64,000 nt of DNA from Lepturacanthus savala. Its lineage: Eukaryota; Chordata; Actinopteri; Scombriformes; Trichiuridae. The position numbers and the translations under genes are program-made. Positions 25,900 to 37,905 of this stretch are shown here, piece after piece; position 1 is the first letter of the stretch, and every line of letters starts with the position of its first letter. The DNA is taken from contig CM060472.1 in the NCBI GenBank assembly GCA_030544235.1, forward strand, positions 15,683,654-15,747,653, in the 5' to 3' direction. Under the pieces are notes generated by a model. That model was given only the letters and a program-made list of their open reading frames with translations, did not search any database and was not told the origin of the DNA.

Positions 25900-27550
25900 T
25901 TATTCATAATTTATTTTATTTTTTATGTAAAAAAAGATGCTGAGCTTCATATTATATTCCGACAATCAGTACGTTTTAAAAAAAATAAAAACTTGGGTCA
26001 ACACATTATATTCCAGGTTGTCCTTGAACCAATCATTTTAATATGAACTAACAAATTAAAAACTGGTTTATCACAAACCTGCCAATAGAAAATAAGTCAT
26101 TCAAGTCAAATAATCGACACAATTGTTTCCATATAAACCAGTTACACCAGTTTAATATTTGAGTTTGACAGTCATTTGGTTTTTTTAATAAGCCAGTTAA
26201 AATAGCTGGCAGTCTAAATACCACTTTAAATACACACTTTTACCTGCAAGTCAAACTGCCAGTTGTACATAATCCTTCAAATCAGACTATATACACACTG
26301 GTTTCCATATAAACATGCCTCTACAATTGCACCTCTGGGACAAATAAAGTGATGTGAATTGCAAACCTGCATAATATTGAGGTGATTGACAGCCAGTTTC
26401 TTTATAAACCAGTATAAAACCAGCACACTGTACATGCTCAGAGCCAGTTTCTATGGAAAACCAGTAGGAAACCAGTCAGCCATTATCTGACATGAATTCA
26501 GCATACACACAACCACTCCTGTTCAGAAAAATCTACCACAAACCATTTCTATGTAATGTTAAAACAAGTTTAAATCAATTTAATGTTTGTCTCTGTATAT
26601 TAATCACTGGTCAGCTCTATACATGAATGTGTTACTGTTGAAAACCAGTTAAAATCTGTAAAATATTTAGGTGACTGACAGTCAGTTCCTTTATAAACCA
26701 TACACTGTTAAAACACACTGGTTATGAATCATTTTCACCCTACAACTATAATTTTTATATGAACCTGTTCAAAATAAACATAGTAGCCAAACTGTCAATA
26801 ATAGACAATTAATTAAAACTATATGCACATATGCTGCTTTCTATAAAAACAGTTAAAACCTGTATAATATTTAGATGACTGACAGGCATTTTCCTTATAA
26901 ATCAGTTACACTGCACATTCTGACAAGCTGTGACTATGGAAAACCAGTATAAAACCGGTCTGCCATTATCTGGCATGAAGTCAACGGTAAGAACCAAAAC
27001 CCACAACAAACCGTTTCTACGTGACGTTAACCCGGTTTGAACCGATTTAACGTTGGTCTCCGTACAGTAACGTTACAGTAAAAGACGCCAAAAAAATATT
27101 GAGCCAACGTCCGTTTTCAAACAGTTAACGCAGCGCTACTATCAAACTGATCTGCGGTCAGTACTGGAGGTTATAAACCGAACGGGCTCGTGAACCGCCG
27201 GTCTGTTTCTCAATTAAAACAGTTGGGGGGGAAAAACAGTTTAAAAAAGCAGTTTATCGTCCGTCTCCATGTAGTAACGTTACAGCAAAAGACGTTAAAA
27301 TCCCGAACCAACGGTCCGTTTTTAAACAGTTAACGTAACGTCAACGTGAAACTGATCTGCAGTCAGTACTGTATGCGCACCGCCGGTCTGCTTCTATACA
27401 AAACAGGCATTAAAGCGACTCTGCCGTTCAAGACAGTTGGTTTAAACACAGAAACGCGTTCTAAAACGAACAATCTCACACGCTGTCGGTCGGTTTCTGT
27501 ACAAAACTGTTGAAAACCATTAAAAACCAGTTAAAACCAGTCCACCAGAG
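25900..27550. repeat. Diverged tandem array with graded CpG loss beside the CpG island
   Basis: Related blocks recur about every 300-480 nt (around 26430-26640, 26925-27115 and 27225-27400), with shared phrases such as AAACCAGT, TTTCTATG and CATTATCTG. The copies next to the island keep CpG (ACGTTAAC, AACCGATTTAACG), while the equivalent positions in the distal copies are TG or CA. No coding potential is seen. Confidence 0.6.
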
Positions 27551-28925
27551 CCGCCTGTGTGTTTCTATACAGCCCGCTGACGACGGCTTCACCTCAGATG
27601 ACCCAACCAGCCAGACTGGCTGTCTGCTAGCTAGCCCCGTTTGAACCTCACATACAGCGGGGCAACAACAACACTACGAAACCAAAAAAAAGAAAAAAGC
27701 TGTCGCTTCTCGCCGCTACCGTTAACGTTACCGTGTCACGAGAAAAAGAAAAAAAGAGAAAAAAAACGGGATTATTTTTTCTACTTGGCTTCGGCGGACT
27801 AACTCGGTAGGGGGTGGGGGGAGAAGGAGAGAGGGAGCCAGCCAAAACAAATGCCCGACATGAAAGCATCCAGAGACGGGCAGCCACGTTTCGTGGCTGC
27901 TGTCTGCGTGCGGGGGGAAAAAAGGCGAAGCTAAAAGCTACCGCAACTTAGCTTCAACCCCCGGACCGCTCCGTCATTAGCAGCGAGGGGCTAAACGGCT
28001 AACAGCTAGCTCCGCTGGCTAATAAATTTATTATGTTGCACCGGGGGTTGGAAGGGGGGGGACGGCAAAAGTTGGCTCCCGAAAAAAAACAAAACAGACC
28101 GGATGACATTCACTTCTTAGGCTGACAACTTATCCTCAAATGTACCCGGGGAACAGTCTCTCAAAAGTTGCCTGACAGCCGGGAATCGATTTTTTTTTTT
28201 ATTCCAGTTCCAGGGGTTTCGCCGGATGATAGCAAGGTGATTCTTCCCACTCTGGTGATGGAGGGACGGGGAGGGACGCTAGCAGCGGCAGCCTGGGCGA
28301 ACGCAGCCGGCCAGAGCCGAGCCAGCCAAGGCGGCTAGTCTGGCTGCAACCAAGCCGCTTTTAATAACTTCACTTTTTGCGGTCACTTTGGTGCAATTCC
28401 TCCCCGGGAGTTAAATAAATAAGAAGTTTCCCTCGTGTCCTACCTGTGTGTAGTCTCCGGGTGCAGGGTGCGACAGGGCTGGAAGTTGATTATTCCCAGA
28501 TATCCAGAGTGGTGCGGTGCGGGGCGCATATAGCTAGCGCTGGGTACAGTAAAGATTGTAGCATAGCTAACCTAAAGACAACAGTAGAGAGGAGAAAAAA
28601 AAGCCTCCTCGTTGCTCATAGGGGGGATCGACGACAAAAACCACATGATCTTTTACGTCAGCATATATTTGCATAGGATGCCAAATTTATGTTTCGCGTC
28701 CAGGTGACGTGAGAGAGGGAGAAAAAAAATGTACAGAAAAGTTTGATCGTGGCGCTGCCGGCCGGACGCTTGGCACGGCTCGGGTCGGGTTGCGGTTGGA
28801 GAGGCGCAGGCATGTTGCAGCCATGCATCCCCTGTCCTGGTCCCCCCCTCCTGCAGCAGGCTCTGATCTGCACCCGTCTGCCGGTTTCCATGAATTTACA
28901 GCCCGGATGGCTGCTGCTTAACATC
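27550..28925. promoter_or_regulatory. CpG island, probable promoter of an unseen gene
   Basis: CpG dinucleotides are dense here and depleted on both sides. The island contains repeated GCTAGC/GCTAAC-type motifs, TACGTCA (28654-28660) and TGACGT (28705-28710) CRE-like sites, and a perfect octamer ATTTGCAT at 28667-28674 (ATGCAAAT on the minus strand). Fish CpG islands of this kind usually mark promoters. Open frames across it (for example in 28658-28924) show no recognisable protein. The splice donor at 28443 suggests transcription leftward. Confidence 0.55.
28444..28640 (-). other. Candidate untranslated first exon on the minus strand
   Basis: The minus strand reads ACACAG|GTAGGACAC at 28444/28443, a good splice donor, downstream of the octamer and CRE-like motifs. 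The upstream sequence has stops and no convincing ATG frame, so this would be a 5' UTR exon. Its start is a guess. No matching coding exon was found between 1 and 28 kb, so the gene would need a very long first intron or be noncoding. Confidence 0.35.
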
Positions 28926-29570
28926 AGTTACCTCCGTGTATGTCCATGTAGGAGCTCCCCTGCACACCTGTGGTGCCCTATATTGAGTTTTTTTTTTTTT
29001 ATTTATCTCATGCAATGACACTTTTTATCTGCAGTGCAACATTCCTGCTGAGACTTTCAGTTTTATCTATAGCATCCTTATCATGACTTTTTTTTCCTAG
29101 ATATAGATTAATAAAAAAAAACGAAAGAAAAATGATTGCAAAATCATCTTCACCGACAATAAACAATAACGTAGTAAATGTAATGCTTTGCCAAAGTGTG
29201 TCAATTTTCTTTTAACACCTGTTTGATCCTGGATGTGACCTCACAAACAGCAACCTGCTCTGGTGCAACAGCAGCAGCATCAACCCCTGAGAGCATGTTA
29301 AATCACAGCATGACAAAATCAGAGCTACTTATAAAGAGGTGTGTGCGTATGTGTGTGTGTATATGTGTGTAGGGGGGGGGGAGTTAACCCCCTGCGCCCC
29401 CCCCCTTGTTTGTCAGATTGCTGTCCGCATTTCACCAGGCTCATGTATTTTTGATAAACGTGCCCTGTTGTAGCTGATCAGAGGTAATAAACGCAGAAAC
29501 ATTCCCTCTCGCACGTGTGCGAAAAGATGTCAGAGAGTGACACCTACAGGTTAAATTGGGAACTGCACCA

Positions 29571-29622
29571 GGATTATTATTATTATTATCAATATTATTT
29601 TTATTATAATTATTATTGTTGT
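29571..29622. repeat. (ATT)n repeat
   Basis: Imperfect ATT trinucleotide repeat in intergenic DNA. Confidence 0.8.
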
Positions 29623-31204
29623 ACTGTCCTTCATAATTATCATATAGTCTGTTTATTTTATGAGATATAAACCAACAGTAGCAGACTCCATGACTTTTGA
29701 ACTGTGGGAAAAATGCATGTGTTTACAGGATAAATGATAATTATCCTGGATGTAATTTAATTAGTGAAAATGCTTTAAATGTATATTGTTAGAATAATTA
29801 TTAATATTTAATTAATATCACATTTTGGTTCTGTAAATAAAGTTTAGTCATTTCATATTGAAAAAAAAATGTGTTAATTAATAAATGAATCTTTCTTTAG
29901 TTTGCAGCTTTTCAGGTCAGAGGTCAGAAACCTTGATATTAATGCAGTGTCCTGGTCAAGGACAAACCCACAAATTCTAAAATCATTTCCTGTTTTTTTT
30001 TGTTTTTTTATTTTGATCTATGGTTTTATTTTATGGATATCAGCGTTGGTTAATTGTGGAAGGGATGATTTGAACATTGAAGATTTGAACAGTAGCCAAG
30101 GGAGGTTTCAGACTATTTCCAGTTAATGCATCGCATGCACTGGCTTTTTTTTTCCACCTAAAAAAAAAAAACATTTTAATGATAAATATTCTTAATGACC
30201 CTCCTCCTTGCAGAGGCAGCAGCGGACGGCTGCGCCTGCCTGCCAGACACAGGAGTTTATTCAAAGTCAAATACACTCAAGAAACTGCTTATTAAGTAAA
30301 CTGCATATTTCAGAACCATAAAAAAAATATGCACTGTCCTTATGCCATCCTTATGGGCGCGGTGCGTTAAGAGCCAATAACACAGGACGTTGAAAACAGC
30401 ATCGATGCCACAAGCCGTGCCATCTTTGCAGACGAGTTTTTTTGTGCAACTGGAAGCTCTTGCCAGTGTCTCCAGAATACACAATCAGGTAATGTTGCCA
30501 GGCAAGAGTGCCAGCTCTAGCCAATAAGCTGAGTTTTGGCCAACATTGCTTAGCAACAAAAGTTAAAAACTGAACCACTCAGGGCTTAAAAATAGTCGTT
30601 AAAAAAGTAATCGAGAGCAGTCAGTGTCATAATTTATGCACATAAAAAAAATTAAATCTCAGGAGGCAGGGAGTTCCCTGCTGGAAAAGCAAAAAAAAAA
30701 AAAAAAAGATACTTTTTTGTCAGGACAGGAGACAAAGTTTGTCTTGACAAAAAGGATTTCTGCAGCAGAAGTAGGTATAATTGGCAATTTGTACCTCTAA
30801 AATATACTTAAGAGGGGGAAGATTTCACACTTTTCCCAGTGAACTTGGAGAAAGGCAGCAGTGGTGGTCCAGGACTTCAAAAACCACAGGAATCACCTAC
30901 TCTTGTTTTTTTGTTGTTTTCTTTTTTTTTATTCACATTTGCTCATTATAACCAGGTGGCCATTTGAATTTTTGCATGACCTGGGGGTAAATTTGCATAT
31001 TATTGTGGTTAGACAAAAAGAAATCATCTGTGCAAACAACACGATGAAAGAAAGCGAACAACAAAGGAGTGTTATAGCGGGTTCTCTATCGCTCGGTGGT
31101 CATAAAAGTCAAAGCGTGATGTGATGTGGTATAAACTTTCGGAATGCACGCGGAGTCAAAACGATGCGAAGCAGCTTTTGCAGCTGCTTCCTCACAAAAA
31201 AGCT

Positions 31205-31370
31205 ACTGCAGTGCCTGTAAAAAGTATGTATTTCTATAGAAAAGTGGAAACTTTAGTTGATTTTTTTCATGTTTAAATGAGTGTGTTTTGGTCTGTTACA
31301 GTCTTAATAGACACATTGGGTGAGACATGGACATTGAAATGAGGAGACATGCAAATACAGTTATTATGAG
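31205..31370. repeat. Dispersed repeat, copy 1 of 2
   Basis: Shares GCAGTGCCT, ATGTATTTCTATAGAAAA and GAGACATGGA...AATGAGGAGA with 63838-63935 in the same order and orientation. Probably a decayed DNA-transposon end. Confidence 0.45.
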
Positions 31371-32259
31371 AAAAAGGCCACAATCTATGTTGAAAGGTTG
31401 GATCCCAAACTACATATCAGTGTTAATAGGCCAAGTAAAACCAGACTTGATAAATCTCTTACTCTTACGCAAAGTGTAATAACCTTGCCATGTTACTGTT
31501 ATATGTGTTCATAAATAAATGAGTTTAGGTGTTGGTGAAAGGTGATAGTGCTGGGATTTCCTGAGGATCTGTGATAAAACGGCTGTGGCCCACGGTAGTC
31601 TGTGTTAGCGCATGGAATAACGTAACTGGCTAACATCTTCGTTTCTAAGAGACGTTATGATTGGCCGTATCAGTCAGACAGTTACAGCAAAACTGTATAG
31701 AATATCAAATTTTAAAAATAGCAAATTTTAAAGTTTGATCCAGAGATTTTCCTACCAAATTTAATGACAATAGCTCAAAATTTGTAAGAGGAGTGGCAGC
31801 AAAAACTAATAGATTCAGGCAAAATTCAAAATTGATATAGGTGCCAGGTTACAGGTATTTCTTACACATGAAGCACTTTAAAAAAAAAAATAGAATTATA
31901 GCATTTAGCATTAAAAAAATTAAACCTCTTAAGATGGACCCCCTTACACAGTTACCACATGTCAGATGTCGTTTGAAAGCCCTGGCTATTGGCTATCAGA
32001 TTTAGATGGTTTCATCATGGGAAATTTCCACTAGGTCCACTGGAAACCAAAAGGTGGTCAAAAATATGTCGTTGGTCCTCATTGACTTTCAAGCTGGTTA
32101 TCTCCTGGCTACCTCCTTGTTGCCTTATTTGCACATAGAAACCAGCGAGTGAAGCGTAGTACTGCCATAAAGGACCCCCTGCTGCTCCCCCGTATCGCTC
32201 ACGGTACAGTGTGTCTTTAGAGGTTAAACATTAAAAGCTATTTTTAAAAAGATGGGTTT

Positions 32260-32420
32260 TTGTGAGGGTTTTTTTGAACTGGGACAGGTTGGTGCAGCCA
32301 TGGATGGGGTTTGGGAGTAAGTTCCATATGGAGAAGGCTCTGTCGCCCCAGGTCCTTGCAAATTGCACCAAATTTGCACCAAAAATATATTCACCAAGCG
32401 GGAGCTCGATGGGATGGTTG
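32260..32420. repeat. Probable dispersed repeat fragment
   Basis: AGTTCCATATGGAGAAGGCTC and CTGTCGCCCCAGGT resemble a fish repeat that contains GTTCCA...GAAGGCTCTGTC-CCCCAGG. The short frames on both strands here are by-products. Confidence 0.35.
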
Positions 32421-34129
32421 GAACAGTTTTCAGTAGCGAAGGTTCCATTAATGCAAGAAATGCTGTTACATTAGGGACCGTGACCCAAAAGGCCTAAAAT
32501 GAAGTCTGGTAAAAACTATTTTCTATTTATTTTTTTATTTTTAAATTATTATCAGTTGGTGGTACGTATTGATAGTGTTCACTATATTAAAATCATCTTG
32601 GTTTTTGTAGTCATCATTACTGTAATTCATTATTTCAAATAAAACAAATTCTGGCTTTTTGTTAAAAAGCAGAATAAACAACATTCCATGCAGACAACCA
32701 TCTGTAGATTTAATAATACAAAGATGTGCTATAGGCCTATCGCCTAACATTGTGATTTGAATTCATAATAAACAATGATATAAATGTAGCACTGGCTAAA
32801 ATGGAGACAAGGCTTGCTCCAGGTGAGACTGGTGAATTAGAGCGGGAAGGTATAGTACAACATTTATGCCGGTTTATTGTGGTTCCTTTAATAAAATAAA
32901 ACAGAAATCAGAACAGTACAAGATTTACACAATAATATAATAACAATACGCACTCCTTACGTAAACATTATCTCGCACGAGGCTCATAGCTTAAACGGCG
33001 TAGCTAATTAGCACCATTAGCATTAGCATTGTAACATTACTCACGTCAACGTCTTACAGTAATAATAATTAACACGATATTGTATCCATCTTAGTAAATT
33101 AAGTTAAATTAAGTGGAGGAACTCACCCTTATCATTCACGCACAATAACAGGGGATGCAGGATATGGGGAGGAACAGAACAGAAATACGTTGTCCGCTAC
33201 TTTTGCTAAGCTATAAACTACACGGTGAAACACAGGCGAGGTGCGTTCATGAACATAAGGAAAAATAGGAACTCACCGAAAATACAACACAACTAAATAA
33301 AAATTCAATGGACAAATTAATATTGACTAAACGTGGGCTTTCTAACACTGGCTATATGCTATTTCTGATGTGTTTTGCGTATTGTCTCACTAAAGTAATG
33401 AATAATTTTGAGGGGTCACCTCATAGCAATACGCCTCAGGTGCTGCTACAGTTCGGGTTATTAAATCATTGCTGCATTAGGGCCTGGAGTGAGACCACTA
33501 ACAGTTGAAATATGCAAGCAAATATAGGACATATAGGTCTCTCTTTTTGGTTTCTAATTTGATCAGATTTTCTGTGGACTAGAGCTGCAATATACTGCAA
33601 AAAAATGTAATCTTAAGTGAAAATATATATGTATTTTTCGTACAATGAATCCAATATTTAGTAGAATTATCGGGGGGAGGGGGGGGAGGGTGGTCTAGAC
33701 TCTGGACAAACAAACCATGTTGACTGAGAGACCATCCAGCAGAGAGTGGAGATCAGGGCAGGGCTGTGATACTGGCTGTCACTAACGAGCTGGAACAAAC
33801 AGCTGCTTGATTACTGAGAAGGATCAGGTGTGAGTGGCAGCGATGGGGGCGGGGAGCACCCACGGGCCAGCAGGTGGCATCTAGATGACAGCGTGACATT
33901 TGGTACAATTAGTCTAATATTCAGTTGAAATATCTTGTTCCATTAGAAGATCATTTTGCTTATCTCATTTACTTGAATTTGGTCAATTTAGTCTTGTTTT
34001 TCTAAAATTAGATTAAACTGTCTGACATTTTTTTATCTTCATGTCGTCTTTTTATCTCATATTACGGGCTTTTTATCATGTTTGGCTTTGGGAAACAATG
34101 ATTCATATGGTTATATGAATATAATGCAT

Positions 34130-34330
34130 TCATAATTCTCATGGCATTGCATTGAGGGAGGTCATCGCTATTGGGTAGAATCTATTTTTGAGTGATTCGA
34201 ATGTCCTGTACCTTCTGCCTGACAGCAGCAGCTGAGATGTGTCTTTCATAGTGCTCTGTGCTTTTTTGACACAGCATTGTGAAGGTAGTCCAGTGAGAAG
34301 AGGGGGCAACTGATGATTTTTCCCCATTTT
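34130..34330 (-). mobile_element. LINE fragment, 3' end of reverse-transcriptase ORF
   Basis: The minus strand encodes a segment with LLSGRRYRTFESLKNRFYPI, matching the SGRRYR...KN-F-P-A-LN pattern seen at the C-terminus of a common fish LINE polyprotein. Only about 60 codons remain. It sits inside the composite repeat spanning 33.6-35.4 kb, so it inserted into older repeat DNA. Confidence 0.55.
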
Positions 34331-35369
34331 TGTGTCCCCGGTACCGCCTATCCCACTGGCCGGCCCCGCCTCAGAATCCTAGTGGTTGAATGCGGCCCTG
34401 CTGTGTCTGATTAGAGTCTGGTATGCGTCCTGGTGTATCATCATCATCCTTATCAGAGCGAGGTGTTAAATACATGAGCCCTGGCTCTGGGCCTCTGTGG
34501 CAACGTCGCGCTGCTCACGTCGACTTTGCTGACTTTGTATCTCGGCCAGAAAGTCAAAACACTCTCGAGGGATCAGAGGCAGAAAAGGCAGAGGGTCTTT
34601 GTTCTACAAGAACAATGAACATCACCTCCACCGCAGCTGCAGACTGAGACATCAGGGCCACCAACAGGGACATTTGACTGCGTATTTAATCCAAAGGCTG
34701 CAACTTCTGACAGTGAGCAACAATGTGAGTAATTTACTGACGAAGTCAATTTGACTACTTGTCAAATCAGATTTGTCCCTCATTTAATCCGATGGAAGCA
34801 CATCAGGAAGGAATCTCTTAAAGTCCAAGTGAAATCATATAAAAGTCTCTTTTGAAGTTTCTTTGACTGCAGATATGTATTGTTTATAGACTTGTTTTTA
34901 TTGTTAGAACAAAGAAAAAAAAGAGTTCTTTGAAAAATATCAGAATTGCATCATCACTCTTAACTAAAAGTGATATATTGTGCTTTTTTTCTGTTATTTC
35001 TAACCTGTTATGACATAGAACAAAGTCAAAGTTGCTAAATTTGGGCTGAACATCTGAACTGTTTTCTCTAGTTCCATCTTCTCAAATCTGGTTATTTTCT
35101 GGTTTCTTTAGTGTTCTATAATAGTTAACTGATGATCTTTGGGTTGTGGACAGTTGGTCTGGACAAAAAAAAAAAAAATTTGGTTTCGGGAAAAAATTAA
35201 GACCGTTTTATGAACCAAAGAGTTAATCGATAAATCATTTCAATAAACAATAGATTAATCAACTACCAAAATAGTTGTTAGTTAGCACTAATTCTACTCA
35301 ATATTGGACTAATTATACCAACTACAGGACATTTTCACCTGATAAGATTTCATTCTTTTGCAGTGTAAT

Positions 35370-37224
35370 AAAACAACACCTCCAACTTTCTTGACTTCTT
35401 TTAATAAATAAATATATTCTACATATATTTACACTATTATTTAACCTTCAGTTTACAAAGATAATTTTTAAGAAGCATTTCCTGCCTTACAAATCTACAA
35501 AACTATGAATATGTCATCCTTTAACTCCTGAAAGATGCTCTCTGGCTTCACATTTCTGTGAAGAAACAGGAACTGGTCCATTTTTTGGACCAGATTGGAC
35601 CCTTTATTGGGCCGGTTCTGGTCCCGGCGCCGCTGGTTGAACACCCCTGGTCTGAACTTCCATTATATGGCCTGTTCTTTCTCAGTTTGCATCATAAACT
35701 AATCAAGCAACGCCTTTGATGAGATTTAACAAAATTGGATTACCAGCAAAACAGGTCCCAGACCCCCAGGATTACTCCATCATTTATTCTGATTAATCAG
35801 ACATTGGTTATATATTTGCAGCACTGAACTCTAAGTCCTACTGGTCCTGGTCACGAGGAGGAAGTCGAAATCTAGTTTGAAGACGTTAATCTTAATTTTC
35901 TTTTTAGGTTTTTAAATCCTTGTAATTTGTATGAATCTGTTATAAAATGTCTTATTATTTGTACCTGCCTTTACTGGGGAACAAACCAGACAGGATTTTT
36001 AGGAAATTAAATTTTAGAATGTGAATTGTGTAAGTAGCTTAATGTATATGCATAACCATGGCAACAGGCATGAAAAGTTGTAGATGTAATTAAGTTGTAT
36101 ATTCTCATTGCAGCGAGTGAATCGCTGCAATGAGAATGCTGCCCTGGAATATTAATACGATCCAAAACAATAAATACTGACTGACAGGTAGAAAGTGTCA
36201 TTATTCATGAAGTCCAGTTGTAATATTGACTGTTAATATCATACTGTGTCTTAGGTTCTGTCCATAAGAAGGGAAATAAACATAAAGGAAAAAACACATA
36301 AAGACCAAATATTGTCTTTGTCATGGTGGTTGAACTACAGAATTATTGTAAGTCGATTGCCTTCAAACTAGTTGTGATGTCACAAATCATGTTCATAGGC
36401 CCCACCCCCTTCAAATTGGAATTTCAATGGGCTCAGAGAAACTTAGCGGTGAATAGATCTTATCAAAAAAGATATTAAAGTCTCACTTTCTATGATATGG
36501 GACCTTTAAATTATTTGCTTCTGAGTCTAAAATGATGTGTGACAGCAGACATCTGAGGAACAAACGTTTCATCTTCTGTCGGTGACGAAGCGAATACAAG
36601 ACACTGAACCTTCCTTCTTCTCTTTCTGCGGATGCTTCAAACCGTCGGATCGGATTAACGTCAAGTCTAAACCTTCAAATGTCTGTTTTCAAAAACCTCA
36701 AATTCACATGACACAATATTAATAACATTTCATTTGTCATTTGTCTCTTTCTTTGGGAGACAAATTCACTTCAGGAGCTTCAGTCACATGGATTTTATCT
36801 ACGATGACTTGGTGATCAAATTTGATTTGTTTTGGCAGATTTCGACCTAAATGTGGACTGTGTGTGTCAGATTAAAGATGGATTTCTTTGCAGTTATAAA
36901 TATCACATGTGGAATCTGATTCAAACGTCACATTCGTTATGTTAATTCCAACGCTTTAAATGTACAGGAAAGTCTAGCAGCCTTCAGAGCATTTTGGGTT
37001 TCACACCTGGATTCAAGCACATTTAACTTCTTCTCAAACTCAGATGACAGCATATGTCTTTTCATTAAAGGTTTCTAGTAAAATTTCAATCTAATAGCCA
37101 ATAGAAGATAATTTAGGTTAGATAAGGATCAGAATTTTATTACTGAATGATTCAGAGAAAATGATACGGCTTTCTGTAAAAAGTCTGAAAAAGACACAGG
37201 ATAAGATCAAAAGCTCCAGACCAA
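35370..37224. other. Intergenic, no gene recognised
   Basis: AT-rich DNA with a transposon-end fragment (35565-35655) and a perfect hairpin (36101-36137). Nothing coding seen. Confidence 0.55.
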
Positions 37225-37905
37225 TTACCACTGAAATGGTACTCAAGTTTTATCCCAGGTCCCCATTTATACGGTTTTATTTAAAGTCCCCAATTTGTTA
37301 AGATGCTGTCCCAAGTCCCCATTTATAGGGTTTAATTCCAAGCCCCCCATTTGTTAAGATGTTGTCCTAGGTCCCTCATTTATGAAGTTTAGTTCCAGGC
37401 CTCTCATTTGTTAAGATGTTGTCCCAGGTCCCCATTTATAAGGTTTAGTTCCAGGCTCCCCATTTGTTAAAATGCTGTCCCAAGTCCCCATTTATAGGGT
37501 TTAATTCCAAGTCCCCAATTTGTTAAGATGCTGTCCCAAGTCCCCATTTATAGGGTTTAATTCCAAGCCCCCCATTTGTTAAGATGTTGTCCTAGGTCCC
37601 TCATTTATGAAGTTTAGTTCCAGGCCTCTCATTTGTTAAGATTTTGTCCCAGGTCCCCATTTATAAGGTTTAGTTCCAGGCTCCCCATTTGTTAAAATGC
37701 TGTCCCAAGTCCCCATTTATCGGGTTTAATTCCAAGTCCCCCATTTGTTAAAATGTTGTTCTAGATCCCCCATTTATACGGTTTAGTTCCAGGTCTCCCA
37801 TTACTTAAGATGTTCTAGGTCCCCCATTTATAAGGTTCACTGTAGTTCAAGGTCCCCATTTGTTAAGATGTTGTCCTAGGTTCCCCTTTTATAATGTTTT
37901 CTATC
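37225..37905. repeat. Minisatellite, about 56-bp unit with 225-bp higher-order repeat
   Basis: About twelve units combine a TCCCCATTTATAAGGTTTA half and a CCCCATTTGTTAAGATG half. Blocks beginning CTGTCCCAAG at 37306 and 37531 are nearly identical over four units, giving a 225-bp higher-order period. A stray copy lies at 38895-38945. No reading frame is kept. Confidence 0.85.

Larger units (their letters stand above)
28926..33590. other. Intergenic, no gene recognised
   Basis: Mostly AT-rich. It holds a G-run facing a C-run at 29371-29406 and, at 32990-33276, GCTAATTAGC/CATTAGC motifs with two minus-strand GTGAGT donors. No exon could be confirmed. Confidence 0.5.

Noticed and set aside
28658..29018. 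Frames of 70-91 codons in the CpG island
   Set aside because: GC-rich island sequence is open in several frames on both strands; none resembles a protein.
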